Assembly (NCBI GenBank): GCA_035570235.1 | Contig: DATMML010000120.1 | Span: forward strand, 1 to 64,000 | DNA: 64,000 nt | Reading direction: 5' to 3' | Source of the DNA: Vicinamibacteria bacterium | GTDB lineage: Bacteria; Acidobacteriota; Vicinamibacteria; Fen-336 | Shown here: positions 1 to 8,770 of the stretch, in pieces | How positions within the stretch are numbered: the stretch's first letter is position 1 | Layout: each line of letters opens with the position of its first letter | Notes under the pieces: generated by a model | What the model saw: only the letters and a program-made list of their open reading frames with translations | The model's database searches: none | Told to the model about the DNA's origin: nothing | Program-made: the position numbers and the translations under genes

Positions 1-1607
1 GGCAGGCCGTGAGACATGCCGCGAAACAGAGCGATCCGATCCTGGTCGCCGCCCAGTGGAAGCTCCAGCACGGCCGATCTCAACCCTCGCCAGGCATGAA
101 GGTCCGGAGCGTCCAGGGGCAGCGGCTCCAAAGCGAGTCTCGGAAGCCAACCCTCCCAGAGAGCGCCCGCCACGGCCAGGCAGACGAGCAGCCGGCTCCA
201 TCGGGGTCGACGCTCCGCGAAACGGGCCATGGTCAATGCCGCGGCCATGGACAGGCAGAGTGTCATCAGCATGGCGAAGCGCGCGGGCGCCCGCAGCTCG
301 TCGAACCCGGGCACCAACAGAAGCCAGGCGTAGGGAGCTTTGTAGAGCACGGGCATCCCCAGCAGCTTCGGAGACGGGCCCAAGCTGAGCAGCCACATGG
401 CGCCGGCGGCCGCCGCGTAGAAGCCGAAGGGCGAAGTTCGCCGGTAGGCGCCGCCGAAGCCTTCACTCGAGGCCGCGACAAAAAGCAAGGCCGCACATGC
501 GAGTGACAAGGGCTTTTCCATGGCCCGAACCGAGATGAGGATGCCGCCGAGACTCACGCTCCAGGGGCCCAGGGTCACGGCGGTCAGGGCAATCAAAGCA
601 AAGCCGGCCGCGAGTGCGGCCACCGCCAGGCGCAGCCTCCGGCACCCCGGTCTTGCCCCCGTTCGCCGCCGCCAGGCAGCCACGAGACCCCCGAGCACAA
701 TCAAGCTCAAGGTCATGCCCGGACAAATCTGGCTCTCGATCTGCGGCGGCTCGATGCCCAGGCCGGCCAGCAAAGGGGACCCCGCAACCGAGATCACGTC
801 GGCGCTGAAAGCGCTGATCTCTCCCAGTCCACGTTTGAACCCATAGCGGGCGTGGATCTCGGTGTAACCTCGGAGAATCGGCAAGAGCGGGAGGGCCGCA
901 CAAAACCAGGCGGCCGCAATCCTGACCCCGAGTCGGACACTACCGGGGCGGATCACGAACCACGCAAGCCACAGCAGTAGCAATACCGACAAGTAGAGGA
1001 GGTAGTACCCGTTGCACAGTCCTTGCAACGCCCAGGCGGCCCCGAAGAGGGCCAGCCATCGGGAGAGCCTCGTGCGAAGAAACGCGTGGAGGCCGAGCAA
1101 CGCCAGAGGCATCCAATAGGACGAGAGGATCTGCAGGTGGGCGAAGTGCGCGGCGCGATACGGCCCGAAGCCGAAGGTCAGTCCGGCTACGAGAGCAGCG
1201 TCGTGACGTCCCGTCAGCTCTACCCCCAACAGATGGGCAGACAGGGCCGAGAGCGGGAAGGAAAGGAGAAAGGCTAGGTTGTAGGCGAGAGACGGGGAGC
1301 CTCCGAGCCATTGAACGGGCGAGGTAATCGGGGCCAGTCCGAGCAAGTGCTCGGAAAAAGCCATGCATCCCGAGGCCGGATAGAACGAGGGGGCGTTCCA
1401 CCAGGCTTCGGTCAGAGGTAACTGCTGGGCGTTCCACCATAGGATCCACGTGTTGAGGAGCGGGTCACCCAGGTCGTGGGGCAGGCTGGTCGACAACTCG
1501 AAGACAAGGGGGTATGTGAACGCAACCGTCAGCAACGAGTAGAGGGCGAAGGCGACGACGGCCGCCGACCAGCCTCGGGAGTGTGTTGTCCGCGGGCAAG
1601 GGTCCAC
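1..1607 (-). CDS. Polytopic membrane protein, GT-C-like (3' end outside window)
   Basis: The reverse strand is one open frame from about 1607 to base 1, so the C-terminus lies beyond the left edge. The translation is strongly hydrophobic with many membrane segments. Its N-terminal part has the look of a large bacterial GT-C or YfhO-type protein: a loop with LGDPLLNTW and EAWWNAPSFYP, then GFGPYRAAHFAHLQ, and later VPGFDELRAPARF. This suggests a lipid-linked-sugar glycosyltransferase or a related 11-13 TM protein, but no specific family is certain. A GTG at 1605-1607 is the working start. A GGGAGGGG stretch sits only 1-2 nt before it, too close for a good Shine-Dalgarno site, so an in-frame GTG or TTG about 30-40 nt upstream is possible; a stop closes the frame further up. 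Confidence 0.8.
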   Translation of the reverse strand, partial: MDPCPRTTHSRGWSAAVVAFALYSLLTVAFTYPLVFELSTSLPHDLGDPLLNTWILWWNAQQLPLTEAWWNAPSFYPASGCMAFSEHLLGLAPITSPVQWLGGSPSLAYNLAFLLSFPLSALSAHLLGVELTGRHDAALVAGLTFGFGPYRAAHFAHLQILSSYWMPLALLGLHAFLRTRLSRWLALFGAAWALQGLCNGYYLLYLSVLLLLWLAWFVIRPGSVRLGVRIAAAWFCAALPLLPILRGYTEIHARYGFKRGLGEISAFSADVISVAGSPLLAGLGIEPPQIESQICPGMTLSLIVLGGLVAAWRRRTGARPGCRRLRLAVAALAAGFALIALTAVTLGPWSVSLGGILISVRAMEKPLSLACAALLFVAASSEGFGGAYRRTSPFGFYAAAAGAMWLLSLGPSPKLLGMPVLYKAPYAWLLLVPGFDELRAPARFAMLMTLCLSMAAALTMARFAERRPRWSRLLVCLAVAGALWEGWLPRLALEPLPLDAPDLHAWRGLRSAVLELPLGGDQDRIALFRGMSHGL

Positions 1608-2291
1608 GCCCCTCCCACGGCAAGGTCTGGTCCAGAACACCAAGGCAGGGTCGCGCCCGCGTCGATGGCCGCCCCGATCCCTTAGGACGCGCTATGACAA
1701 CGGCTTGGCGCCAGACGGGCTTTGCGCGGAGCCCGCTTGGGTCACCTCGATTGCCGAAGACGGATCACCCTCAGCGTTCGGATTCCGTAGTCCGTTTCGA
1801 TTTTCAGACGCTCCGCAAGAAGCGAACCGCCCCCTCGGCGCGGCATGGTTCGGTCGTCATCTGCACTCGCGCAGAAGAGCACGTTCGCCCCGGCCCTGGC
1901 GCGGACCATCCAAGGCTCAATCCGATGCCCTTGTGCGAATAGGGAGGGTGGGCGCCGCTTGTCGACGCGGAAAGGAAGCCCGGCGATTCAGCTCGTTCGC
2001 CGAATGTCGTGGGCAATACTTCCTTGCGTCGTCCGGGGGCCCCTGTGATCGAGCCAGGACTCCCCCCGAAGGAAGTGAGCGTACTCAACCCGCCTTCTCC
2101 GCTCCTACGGCCTTGACAAGGGAGACTCGGCTGCTCACCATGACCTGCGCCTCCCTCGCGGGATGGCTGCGATCCAGTCCGTGAAGTAGATTGGACCGCG
2201 CGAAGGCGGCTCAATCGTGTCGAACCAGAGGCCAGGAGAGACGTCAACGGCAAGCGGCGCCTAGCCCAGTGGGGTGCCCGGGGAGAGAAGG
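1608..2291. other. Non-coding stretch, no gene seen
   Basis: This lies between the minus-strand membrane protein and the plus-strand PH-domain gene, so it should carry both promoters. Open frames here on both strands have no recognisable domain and no convincing ribosome site. A TTGACA at 2113-2118 has no matching -10 at 16-18 nt. I see no tRNA, repeat or terminator. Confidence 0.5.
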
Positions 2292-2687
2292 GTGGAGCCC
2301 ATCACTATCACGGTCGGCGGCGTGGTCGGCCTCGGGGCCCTAACGTTCGCGATCAACCAGGTCCGCAACCGCTCCTTCACGCATGAGGTCCCAGTCTTCC
2401 GCGCCTCGCGCTGGACGAAGGGCAATTGGGCATGGCCGACGCAGGTGGCGGTGTTCTCCAACCGGGTCGTGCGCTGGACGCCGCGGCTGTTCGGCCATTT
2501 TGAGGAGACCATCGCGACCGACCAAGTCGCCTCGGTGAGCGTGGACGCCGGCATCGTCTTCGGCGACGTGATTATCGAGACGACCGGGGGCTCGCAGCCC
2601 ATACGCTGCCATGGCCACCGTCGGCGCGACGCCGAGGAGATCCGCCGCCGGATCACCGAAGCCCAGGCTGGGCAGAGAAATCGCTAG
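2292..2687 (+). CDS. Small membrane-anchored bacterial PH-domain protein
   Basis: About 131 residues. An N-terminal hydrophobic helix (roughly residues 4-20, VGGVVGLGALTFAINQV) is followed by alternating beta strands, including VAVFSNRVVRWTP and an acidic/aromatic strand pair, and a basic C-terminal helix (RRRDAEEIRRRI). This is the layout of small bacterial PH-like (bPH/YdbS-type) proteins, whose role is generally unknown. The GTG at 2292 is preferred over the frame opening at 2274 because GGAGAG at 2282-2287 sits about 5 nt upstream. The gene stands alone: membrane-protein gene behind it and convergent metal-transport operon ahead. Function cannot be assigned. Confidence 0.7.
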   Translation: MEPITITVGGVVGLGALTFAINQVRNRSFTHEVPVFRASRWTKGNWAWPTQVAVFSNRVVRWTPRLFGHFEETIATDQVASVSVDAGIVFGDVIIETTGGSQPIRCHGHRRRDAEEIRRRITEAQAGQRNR

Positions 2688-2887
2688 CGCTCCCCCAGCG
2701 CTCCCTTCCCGCGACCTTACCGCCTCGCTGCCGAGGGGCTCGCCGTCGCTGCCGAGACCGCTGGGCTGCGGGGTTGGCCAGGAGGCTCAGAGGGCGATTC
2801 CGGAACGGCGGCTGGGTGGACCCCGATGGGGACGGCCCACCTCACATGCCGGTCGGCAACGAGCCTCCCCCCTCTAGTCTCGGACCG

Positions 2888-3778
2888 TTAGTCCCGGGCC
2901 TTCTGCACCGATGGGGCCGCGGCGATGCCTGGTTCCCGCCGGGGGAGACGCCCCTGAACAAGGGGGCGCACGAGAGCCATGAGGATCAGTACGAGACCGA
3001 AGGTACAGACCATCGTGGCGCCCGTGGGCAGGTCCAGCTTGACCGAGAGGTAGATTCCGAGGGCCGAGACCACGGTTCCCATGGTCCAGCCAATGGCAAG
3101 GCGCCGTCCGATCCGGTCCGCGTAGAGCATCGCCGCCACCGAAGGGACAATGAGATAGCAGAAGACCAGGAGAACCCCTGCGATGGCCACTGAAGACGTC
3201 ACCACGAATCCAAACGAAGCGTAGAAGAGAAAGTCCCAGAACCGGATGTTCAGCCCCTCGGCTTCGGCTTTCTCGTTGTCGGTCGAGATCGTGAGGAACT
3301 GCCGGCGGAAGACGTAGTGGAAGGCCCCGACGGCTCCGTAAAGGAGCGCGGTCTTACCCACCTCGGGCCAGGACACGGCCAAGATGTTTCCAACCAGCAT
3401 GTCTTTTAAGTGCTCGCTCTCAGAGGTGGCCTTGCTCATGGCCAAGATCGCCGCCGCCGAGGCCACCGCATAGGAGATGCCGATGATGGCTTCTTGAGGG
3501 ATCCGGGCCCGGCGGACACGGATGGTGGCGAACACCGCGGCCCCGATGAAGGTGAAACCCAAGCTGAGCCAGTAGGTCGCGGCGCCGTGGGGATCGTGTC
3601 CCGTGAAGGGCAAGAGGAGCGCGATGGTGGCGCCCAATGCCGCAATCTGGGCGAGGGACAGGTCCACAAAGATCACCCCCCGCTCTACCACGTGGACTCC
3701 CAGATAGGCGTGAATCCCGGTGAGGATCAGACTGATGGCGAAGGGGGCGGCCAGAAATTGCAGGATCTCGAAGTCCAT
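2888..3778 (-). CDS. Metal ABC transporter permease (ZnuB/MntB family)
   Basis: This 296-residue inner-membrane protein has about eight hydrophobic segments and is full length for the ABC-3 permease family, which moves Zn2+, Mn2+ or Fe2+ inward. It includes the family-typical segment DLSLAQIAALGA near residues 38-49 and LLVFCYLIVPSVAA around residue 205. The start is 2 nt after the stop of the binding-protein gene 3781-4713, so the two are co-translated. No ATP-binding partner is encoded next to them, which is unusual for this family. Zinc or manganese is the likely substrate; sequence alone does not decide. Confidence 0.9.
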   Translation of the reverse strand: MDFEILQFLAAPFAISLILTGIHAYLGVHVVERGVIFVDLSLAQIAALGATIALLLPFTGHDPHGAATYWLSLGFTFIGAAVFATIRVRRARIPQEAIIGISYAVASAAAILAMSKATSESEHLKDMLVGNILAVSWPEVGKTALLYGAVGAFHYVFRRQFLTISTDNEKAEAEGLNIRFWDFLFYASFGFVVTSSVAIAGVLLVFCYLIVPSVAAMLYADRIGRRLAIGWTMGTVVSALGIYLSVKLDLPTGATMVCTFGLVLILMALVRPLVQGRLPRREPGIAAAPSVQKARD

Positions 3779-3780
3779 GG

Positions 3781-4713
3781 TTACCTACTTGCCCCCGTTG
3801 CCTTGATTGCCGAAACCAAGAGGTCGAGGTCGTAGTCGAAGAGCTTGATGTAATCGGTGACTTCCTTCACTCCCCCGACCGAGGGCGTCATGACCAGGAC
3901 CTTCGCCCCCGTCTCCCGCCCTATGGATTCCGGGGTCTTGAGATCGAAGTAGGGCTCCACGAGAAGGATCTTGACGCCGAGTCGTTTCATTTCTTGGATC
4001 AGCTCCAAGGTATGGCTCGGCGACGGGGGTATGCCCGGACGCGGTTCCACGTAGCCCATTACCTCGAACCCAAACCGTTCGGCGAAGTTGGGCCAGGAAC
4101 GGTGATAGGTCACGATCTTGAGCCCATGGTAGGGGGCCACCGTCGCATCCCACCGCCTCTCGGCCTCCGCCAGCCGCTTGTCGAAGTCCGCGTAACGCTC
4201 GGCGAAGTAGGGGGCGTCGGCAGGGCTGATCCGCGCAAGCTTGACCTGGATGGCCTGGGCTATCCTCCGACCATTGTCGGGGTCGAGCCAGTAGTGGGGA
4301 TTGCCGAGGGGGTGTACGTCCCCCATGGCGCGCGTGATCTGGCCCGTGGGCATCTCGAGGATTCGCGCGGTCAGGGACGCGTCAAGATAGTACTCGGCAC
4401 CGGGCCGGATGCGAGCGTTGCGGCTCTGATCGATGAGAGGAGGCAGCCAGCCGATCTCCAGCTCCCGACCGACGACCACGAGCAGATCGGCCTTGTTGAG
4501 CTTGAGGATGAAGCTCGGCTTGGCTTCAACGAAGTGCGGATCTTGATACCCCCTGCCGAGAGCATCGACCTTGACCTTGTCGCCGCCCACCTCCCGCGTG
4601 AGGGAGGCAAGGTCTTCCGTGCTGGCCACGACGTTGACGGTGGCTTCCAAACGGGCGCCGGCCAGGACCAGCAAGCCGAGAGGTACGAGTCCTACCAAGG
4701 AGTGACTGCGCAT
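3781..4713 (-). CDS. Metal ABC transporter substrate-binding protein (ZnuA/MntC family)
   Basis: This 310-residue periplasmic cluster A-I binding protein begins with a cleavable signal peptide (hydrophobic core VGLVPLGLLVLAG). Likely metal ligands are the histidines in QDPHFVEAKP, NPHYWLDPDN and IVTYHRSWPNF, plus an acidic residue near VEPYFD. Three histidines favour Zn2+ in this family, but the usual His-rich loop of ZnuA is absent, so Mn2+ is not excluded. It lies between the porin gene (10 nt upstream) and the permease gene (2 nt downstream), making a three-gene uptake operon. Confidence 0.9.
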   Translation of the reverse strand: MRSHSLVGLVPLGLLVLAGARLEATVNVVASTEDLASLTREVGGDKVKVDALGRGYQDPHFVEAKPSFILKLNKADLLVVVGRELEIGWLPPLIDQSRNARIRPGAEYYLDASLTARILEMPTGQITRAMGDVHPLGNPHYWLDPDNGRRIAQAIQVKLARISPADAPYFAERYADFDKRLAEAERRWDATVAPYHGLKIVTYHRSWPNFAERFGFEVMGYVEPRPGIPPSPSHTLELIQEMKRLGVKILLVEPYFDLKTPESIGRETGAKVLVMTPSVGGVKEVTDYIKLFDYDLDLLVSAIKATGASR

Positions 4714-4723
4714 CGAGGCCTCG

Positions 4724-6052
4724 CTAAAAGGGATGGGCGCCGTGGGCGCCTATGGAGAACTGGAACTGGAAAAGGAGCTCGTTTGCGGTGCGTCCCTCGC
4801 CGAATTGCGTGTGCCGGAGTTGACCCCGGACTTGACTGAATTCACTGGGCCAATAGGTGATCAGGAAGGAACCACCCTTATCGGTGAGGGTGGGATCAGC
4901 AGCCCGATCGGAGTAGTCGTAGCGCGCTCCCGCGAACCACCTCCGCCCGAACTGGTACTCCAGGTAACCGTAGCCGCCGACTGCCCTCTGGACGGATCCC
5001 ACGCTTTCCCGGCGGCTCCACACGAACTCCCCCCGGGCCAGGACGTGAGTATAGATGGCACGGCGAAGGGGCTTGTAGCGGAAGGTGGCGTCAACTCCGA
5101 AGAGCCGGGTGGTGGTGTCCGGGCCCACGCCGTTGTTCCCGCGGGCCACCGATCCCCCGAGGTCGATGTTGGAGGACTCGCTGAGGTCCTGATAGAGGCG
5201 GACGTGACCCAGGTAGGCCAAGTCACCGCGCTTGGGTGCTCGGAAGATATTCGACTCGCCCCGGTAGACCTGGCCCGTGGCCTCGAGGAAAACCCAGGGG
5301 TTCGGGATCAGCCTCGAGATCGAGATGCCGGCGTCGGCGAGACCGTCTTCGCCGCCCGCGAGGTTCTGAGTGACGAGGGGACGGTCCGTCCAGGGCAGCA
5401 CGTGATTGTGCATGCCGTTCACCTTCCCGAATATGTCCCGCATCTTACCGACCTTCATCAGGAGCCCTCCGGGTAGGCTGGGGAACGTGAGGTAGGCCTC
5501 CTCGACCCCCACCGAATCCGGGCTGAAGGTCAGGAAGAAGTCCGCGCGGGCATAGGGGTCGACCACCGCTTGGAAGCCCAGTTCCGCCTCATGCATCTGG
5601 AGGGAGGGTTCGCCCCCGCCCGGGCTCTTTCCCACCGCGCCCAGGAAATCCCCGATCGCCGAGATGTCCGGATTGAAGACCTTCGAAGCGGCGGCGAGCC
5701 CGCCGTAGACGGGAAGGGCCCCCCCCTCGGAGCCGCCGGCCGCGCCGGCGGGAACCGCGGCTTGAGGCGGCGCCGCCGCTGTCGGGGCGGGCACGCCGGC
5801 GCCAGCCCCCGCCTCAGAAGCAGCGGGGGGTTGGGCCGCGGGGGCGACGGCCTGAAGTGCGTTCAGTCGGGCCTCGAGAGACGCGATCCGCTCCGAGTAG
5901 TCGCGGCGGAGGGCCTGGATCTCGCTCGTGAGGCGGTCCAGCTCTTCCCGGCTTGGCGGCGAAGGGGGAGGTGACTGGCAGCAGGCGGGATTCGGAGACA
6001 AGCCGACCAGAATCAGGGCCAGGAAGACTGGAAGAGCAACCGCATGCCGCAT
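4724..6052 (-). CDS. Outer-membrane beta-barrel porin of the metal-uptake operon
   Basis: About 442 residues: signal peptide (LPVFLALILVGLSPNPACC), a coiled-coil stretch (SREELDRLTSEIQALRRDYSERI), an Ala/Pro-rich linker, then a barrel with many alternating aromatic/polar strands. The coiled coil before a barrel is typical of OprP/phosphate-selective-like and zinc-regulated porins in several phyla. I chose the ATG at 6052 because a strong GGAGGGG lies just upstream; a frame from 6070 would place that site inside the gene. Being first in an operon with a metal-binding protein and permease, it probably provides outer-membrane entry for the same metal. Specificity is inferred from position only. 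Confidence 0.8.
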   Translation of the reverse strand: MRHAVALPVFLALILVGLSPNPACCQSPPPSPPSREELDRLTSEIQALRRDYSERIASLEARLNALQAVAPAAQPPAASEAGAGAGVPAPTAAAPPQAAVPAGAAGGSEGGALPVYGGLAAASKVFNPDISAIGDFLGAVGKSPGGGEPSLQMHEAELGFQAVVDPYARADFFLTFSPDSVGVEEAYLTFPSLPGGLLMKVGKMRDIFGKVNGMHNHVLPWTDRPLVTQNLAGGEDGLADAGISISRLIPNPWVFLEATGQVYRGESNIFRAPKRGDLAYLGHVRLYQDLSESSNIDLGGSVARGNNGVGPDTTTRLFGVDATFRYKPLRRAIYTHVLARGEFVWSRRESVGSVQRAVGGYGYLEYQFGRRWFAGARYDYSDRAADPTLTDKGGSFLITYWPSEFSQVRGQLRHTQFGEGRTANELLFQFQFSIGAHGAHPF

Positions 6053-6554
6053 ACACCCCTCCTCATTCATCGCCAGTCATCGCCGGGCGGCGCTCCCGCC
6101 CGCGGACGAGCCGCGACCCCCGGGGAACCGCGTATACGGCGCCCTCGCGAGACGCCTGCCGCAGGGGAGGACCATGGGACAAGTGCTCGCGCCCTCTCTC
6201 GAGGCCTCTTGTCGACAAGAGCGCCTTCCTCGGCGGTGCGCGGCGCCGCCCGCAACCCTGATCCCCAACAGGGCTGCCGGTGTGGCCGTGGCCAAGAAAC
6301 AAAGGGTTCCCGGGAGCAGTCAGTGATTGCCTGAATGAAGGGCCCCTCGCGGACGGTCCTCTCGTGAACTCCCCGGGCTGCCGGTCCTCCGAAAGGAGGC
6401 GCTTCTGCCCGAGGAAACCGAACCCAACATCGCAGGATAGGCGACTCTGATCGAACCCGTCAAACAGGGGGGCTCGGGTCAGCCATACGAAACCCAACCC
6501 CCCGCCGGCGCGGCTGGCAAAGGGACGCCCGGCAATCGCTACGGAGCTCTGCCC
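6053..6554. other. Intergenic region between peptide-transport and metal-uptake operons
   Basis: Both flanking operons run on the minus strand, so this should hold the end of the peptide operon and the promoter of the porin-metal operon. Open frames here look like chance frames of GC-rich DNA. A short direct repeat (TCATCGCC twice, about 6066-6083) lies just upstream of the porin start. I could not recognise a Zur or Fur box. Confidence 0.45.
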
Positions 6555-7604
6555 TCAGGCCGGCGCCGTCGTCTCTGTACGCCCCTGGGGGAAATGGCAG
6601 GCCACGAGGTGGCCGGGCGAGACCTCAGTGAGTTTTGGCTCCGTCTCCGCGTCGCTGCAGATGGCGGGCTCGCCCTTGGCGTGATAGACCGGGCAGCGGT
6701 CTCGGAACCGGCAGCCGGCCTTGGGCCGATCACCCTCGGAGATCTCCCACCGTCCGGACGCCGGCGCCTGTGCCATCCGGAGGCCGGTGTAGGGGTCCAC
6801 CGCTGCCCAGAGGAGCCGCGAGTAGGGATGCGCGGCTCCGTCGGCCAGCAAGCGAGCGGGCGCCATTTCCACCACCCGGCCCAAGTACATGACCATGACC
6901 CGGTGCGCGATGAGCTCCACCATCCTCAGGTCGTGGGAGATGAAAAGGTAGGTGAGCCTCAGGCTCTCCTGGAGGTCGCGCATGAGGTTAGCGACCTGGG
7001 CCGCGATGGACACGTCCAGGGCCGAGAGTGGCTCGTCGGCGACGATCAGCCGTGGCTCCACGGCAAGGACCCGGGCGATAGAGACCCGTCGTTTCTCCCC
7101 TCCCGAAAGCTCGGGCGGGAAGGCAGAGAGCTTTGCCGGTTTGAGCTTCACCAGGCCAAGGAGCTCCTCGGAGTGTCGGCGGACCTCGGGAGAGGACAGC
7201 TTCTTGTGGAGGGTCAGGGCCTCGGCCAAAAGGTCCCCCACCCGCATCTTGGGGTTTAGGGCGGCATCGAGGTCTTGGAAGATCATCTGCATGTCGCGTC
7301 GCTTCGCCCGGAGGGCGGCGCCGCCGAGGCCGAGGATCTCCTCTCCGCGGTAGCGGACGGAACCCGAAGTCGCCGGAATCACGCGCAGCACGGTCCGGCC
7401 TAGCGTGGTCTTGCCGCAACCGCTCTCCCCCACGATTCCCAGCGACTCACCCTCCGGGACGCTGAAGCTCACGCCGTCCACGGCGGCCACGTAGTCGTCG
7501 GGGCGGACCACGCCGAAGCGCCCGCGGCGATAGAAGAAGGTCCGGAGGTCGCGGACCTCGAGCAGGGCCTCCCCCACCCCTTCCCGACCGGGCGCGGAGC
7601 TCAT
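6555..7604 (-). CDS. Peptide ABC transporter ATP-binding protein (OppF/DppF type)
   Basis: This 349-residue cytoplasmic ATPase powers peptide import. It has Walker A GESGCGKT, the signature LSGGEKRR, Walker B LIVADEP, and the C-terminal oligo/dipeptide extension with a cysteine-bearing CRFRDRCPVYHAKG segment. Length is normal for OppF/DppF. Its ATG overlaps the stop of the OppD-type gene by 4 nt (ATGA). It is the last gene of the ten-gene minus-strand operon. The transported peptide is not predictable from the ATPase. Confidence 0.95.
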   Translation of the reverse strand: MSSAPGREGVGEALLEVRDLRTFFYRRGRFGVVRPDDYVAAVDGVSFSVPEGESLGIVGESGCGKTTLGRTVLRVIPATSGSVRYRGEEILGLGGAALRAKRRDMQMIFQDLDAALNPKMRVGDLLAEALTLHKKLSSPEVRRHSEELLGLVKLKPAKLSAFPPELSGGEKRRVSIARVLAVEPRLIVADEPLSALDVSIAAQVANLMRDLQESLRLTYLFISHDLRMVELIAHRVMVMYLGRVVEMAPARLLADGAAHPYSRLLWAAVDPYTGLRMAQAPASGRWEISEGDRPKAGCRFRDRCPVYHAKGEPAICSDAETEPKLTEVSPGHLVACHFPQGRTETTAPA

Positions 7605-8770
7605 GGCGCTGCCCCTCCCTCAGACGGATGACGTAGGTGGCGCCAGCACCGTACCCGGTGTCCGGGGACGGGCGCGTCCAGACCCGGCTCCTCAGCGTCG
7701 CAGAGATGCTCGCGCCCCGGAGGCTTCATCCCGCAGCGATCGGCGAACTGGCAACCCGCGGGAAGGCGGGAGAGGTCCGGCACGTCACCTTCGATGGTCC
7801 CCAGTCTCCTCTTCTCCCGAATATCCCCCGCGCTCGGGATGGCATAGAGGAGGCCATGCGTGTAGGGATGCTTGATCTCGTAGCGGCCGTTGAGGACGTC
7901 CGGGGCCGGTCCCTCCTCCACCACTCGCCCGGCGTACATCACCGCCACCCGGTCGGCGAGGCGGCGGGCCACCCCCATGTCGTGGGTAATGACGATCGTG
8001 GTGGTCTTGAGCGTGGCTTTCATCTCCTCCATCAGGTCCAAGACGCGGCTCTGGATCGTGGCGTCGAGGCCGGTGGTGGGCTCGTCGGCGATGAGGACGG
8101 CGGGGCGGGCGGCCAGGGCCATGGCGATCATGACCCGCTGACACATCCCTCCCGAGAGGTTGTGTGGGTAGTCCCCGAGGCGTTTGGCGGGGGCGTCGAG
8201 GTGGACCTTGGCCAGCCACGCCCGCGCCTCTGCGACGGCCTCCCCCGCCGAGAGCTCGGGCGATCGGCGCCGGATCACCTCGCTCACCTGCTGGCCGACC
8301 GTGAAGTAGGGGTGCAGAGCGTTGCGCGGGTTCTGGAAGATCATGGCGAAATCGCGCCCCCGCCGCTCGCGCATCCCGGCCTCGTGCCACTTCAGCCAGC
8401 GTCGGTTGTCCTTTTCCACGCCCACCGGTGGTCCCGGCGTAAAACGGGCGAAACGCTCCAGTCCCTCCAGAAGGTTGACCGGGTCTTCGTGGCCGGGCGG
8501 GCGGTACCAGATCCGCCCTGACACCACCCCCGGCGCGGCGGTCACGAGGCCCATGACGGAGAGCACGGTGACGCTCTTTCCCGATCCCGATTCCCCCACC
8601 AGGACGAGGGTCTCGCCTTCCTTGACCGCGAGCCTCACCCCGTCGACGGCGCGCAGGAAGCGGCCCCGGGTGGGGAGATAGAAGTACGTCCGAAGGTCCC
8701 GCACGAAGAGGACCGCCCCCTCTCCCTCTCGGCGGGCGGGACGAGGGCGGGCTGGAGTCGCTTCTGCCAT
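7601..8770 (-). CDS. Peptide ABC transporter ATP-binding protein (OppD/DppD type)
   Basis: This 389-residue ATPase has Walker A GESGSGKS, signature LSGGMCQR, Walker B VLIADEP, a switch histidine in VITHDMG, and a C-terminal oligopeptide domain with CQFADRC. About 50 residues between Walker A and the Q-loop region (RPPGHEDP to RRWLKWHEAGMRERR) are longer than in E. coli OppD, as seen in some OppD relatives. Its start directly follows the stop of the OppC-type permease, and its end overlaps the OppF-type gene, so the two ATPases are co-translated. Confidence 0.95.
   Translation of the reverse strand: MAEATPARPRPARREGEGAVLFVRDLRTYFYLPTRGRFLRAVDGVRLAVKEGETLVLVGESGSGKSVTVLSVMGLVTAAPGVVSGRIWYRPPGHEDPVNLLEGLERFARFTPGPPVGVEKDNRRWLKWHEAGMRERRGRDFAMIFQNPRNALHPYFTVGQQVSEVIRRRSPELSAGEAVAEARAWLAKVHLDAPAKRLGDYPHNLSGGMCQRVMIAMALAARPAVLIADEPTTGLDATIQSRVLDLMEEMKATLKTTTIVITHDMGVARRLADRVAVMYAGRVVEEGPAPDVLNGRYEIKHPYTHGLLYAIPSAGDIREKRRLGTIEGDVPDLSRLPAGCQFADRCGMKPPGREHLCDAEEPGLDAPVPGHRVRCWRHLRHPSEGGAAP

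Noticed and set aside
2113-2118. TTGACA as a -35 element for the PH-domain gene
   Set aside because: No -10 hexamer at 16-18 nt; the nearest TAGATT at about 2186 is too far.
1804-2253. 149-codon minus-strand frame in the 1608-2291 gap
   Set aside because: Ser/Gly/Arg-rich without hydrophobic core, ribosome site or domain.
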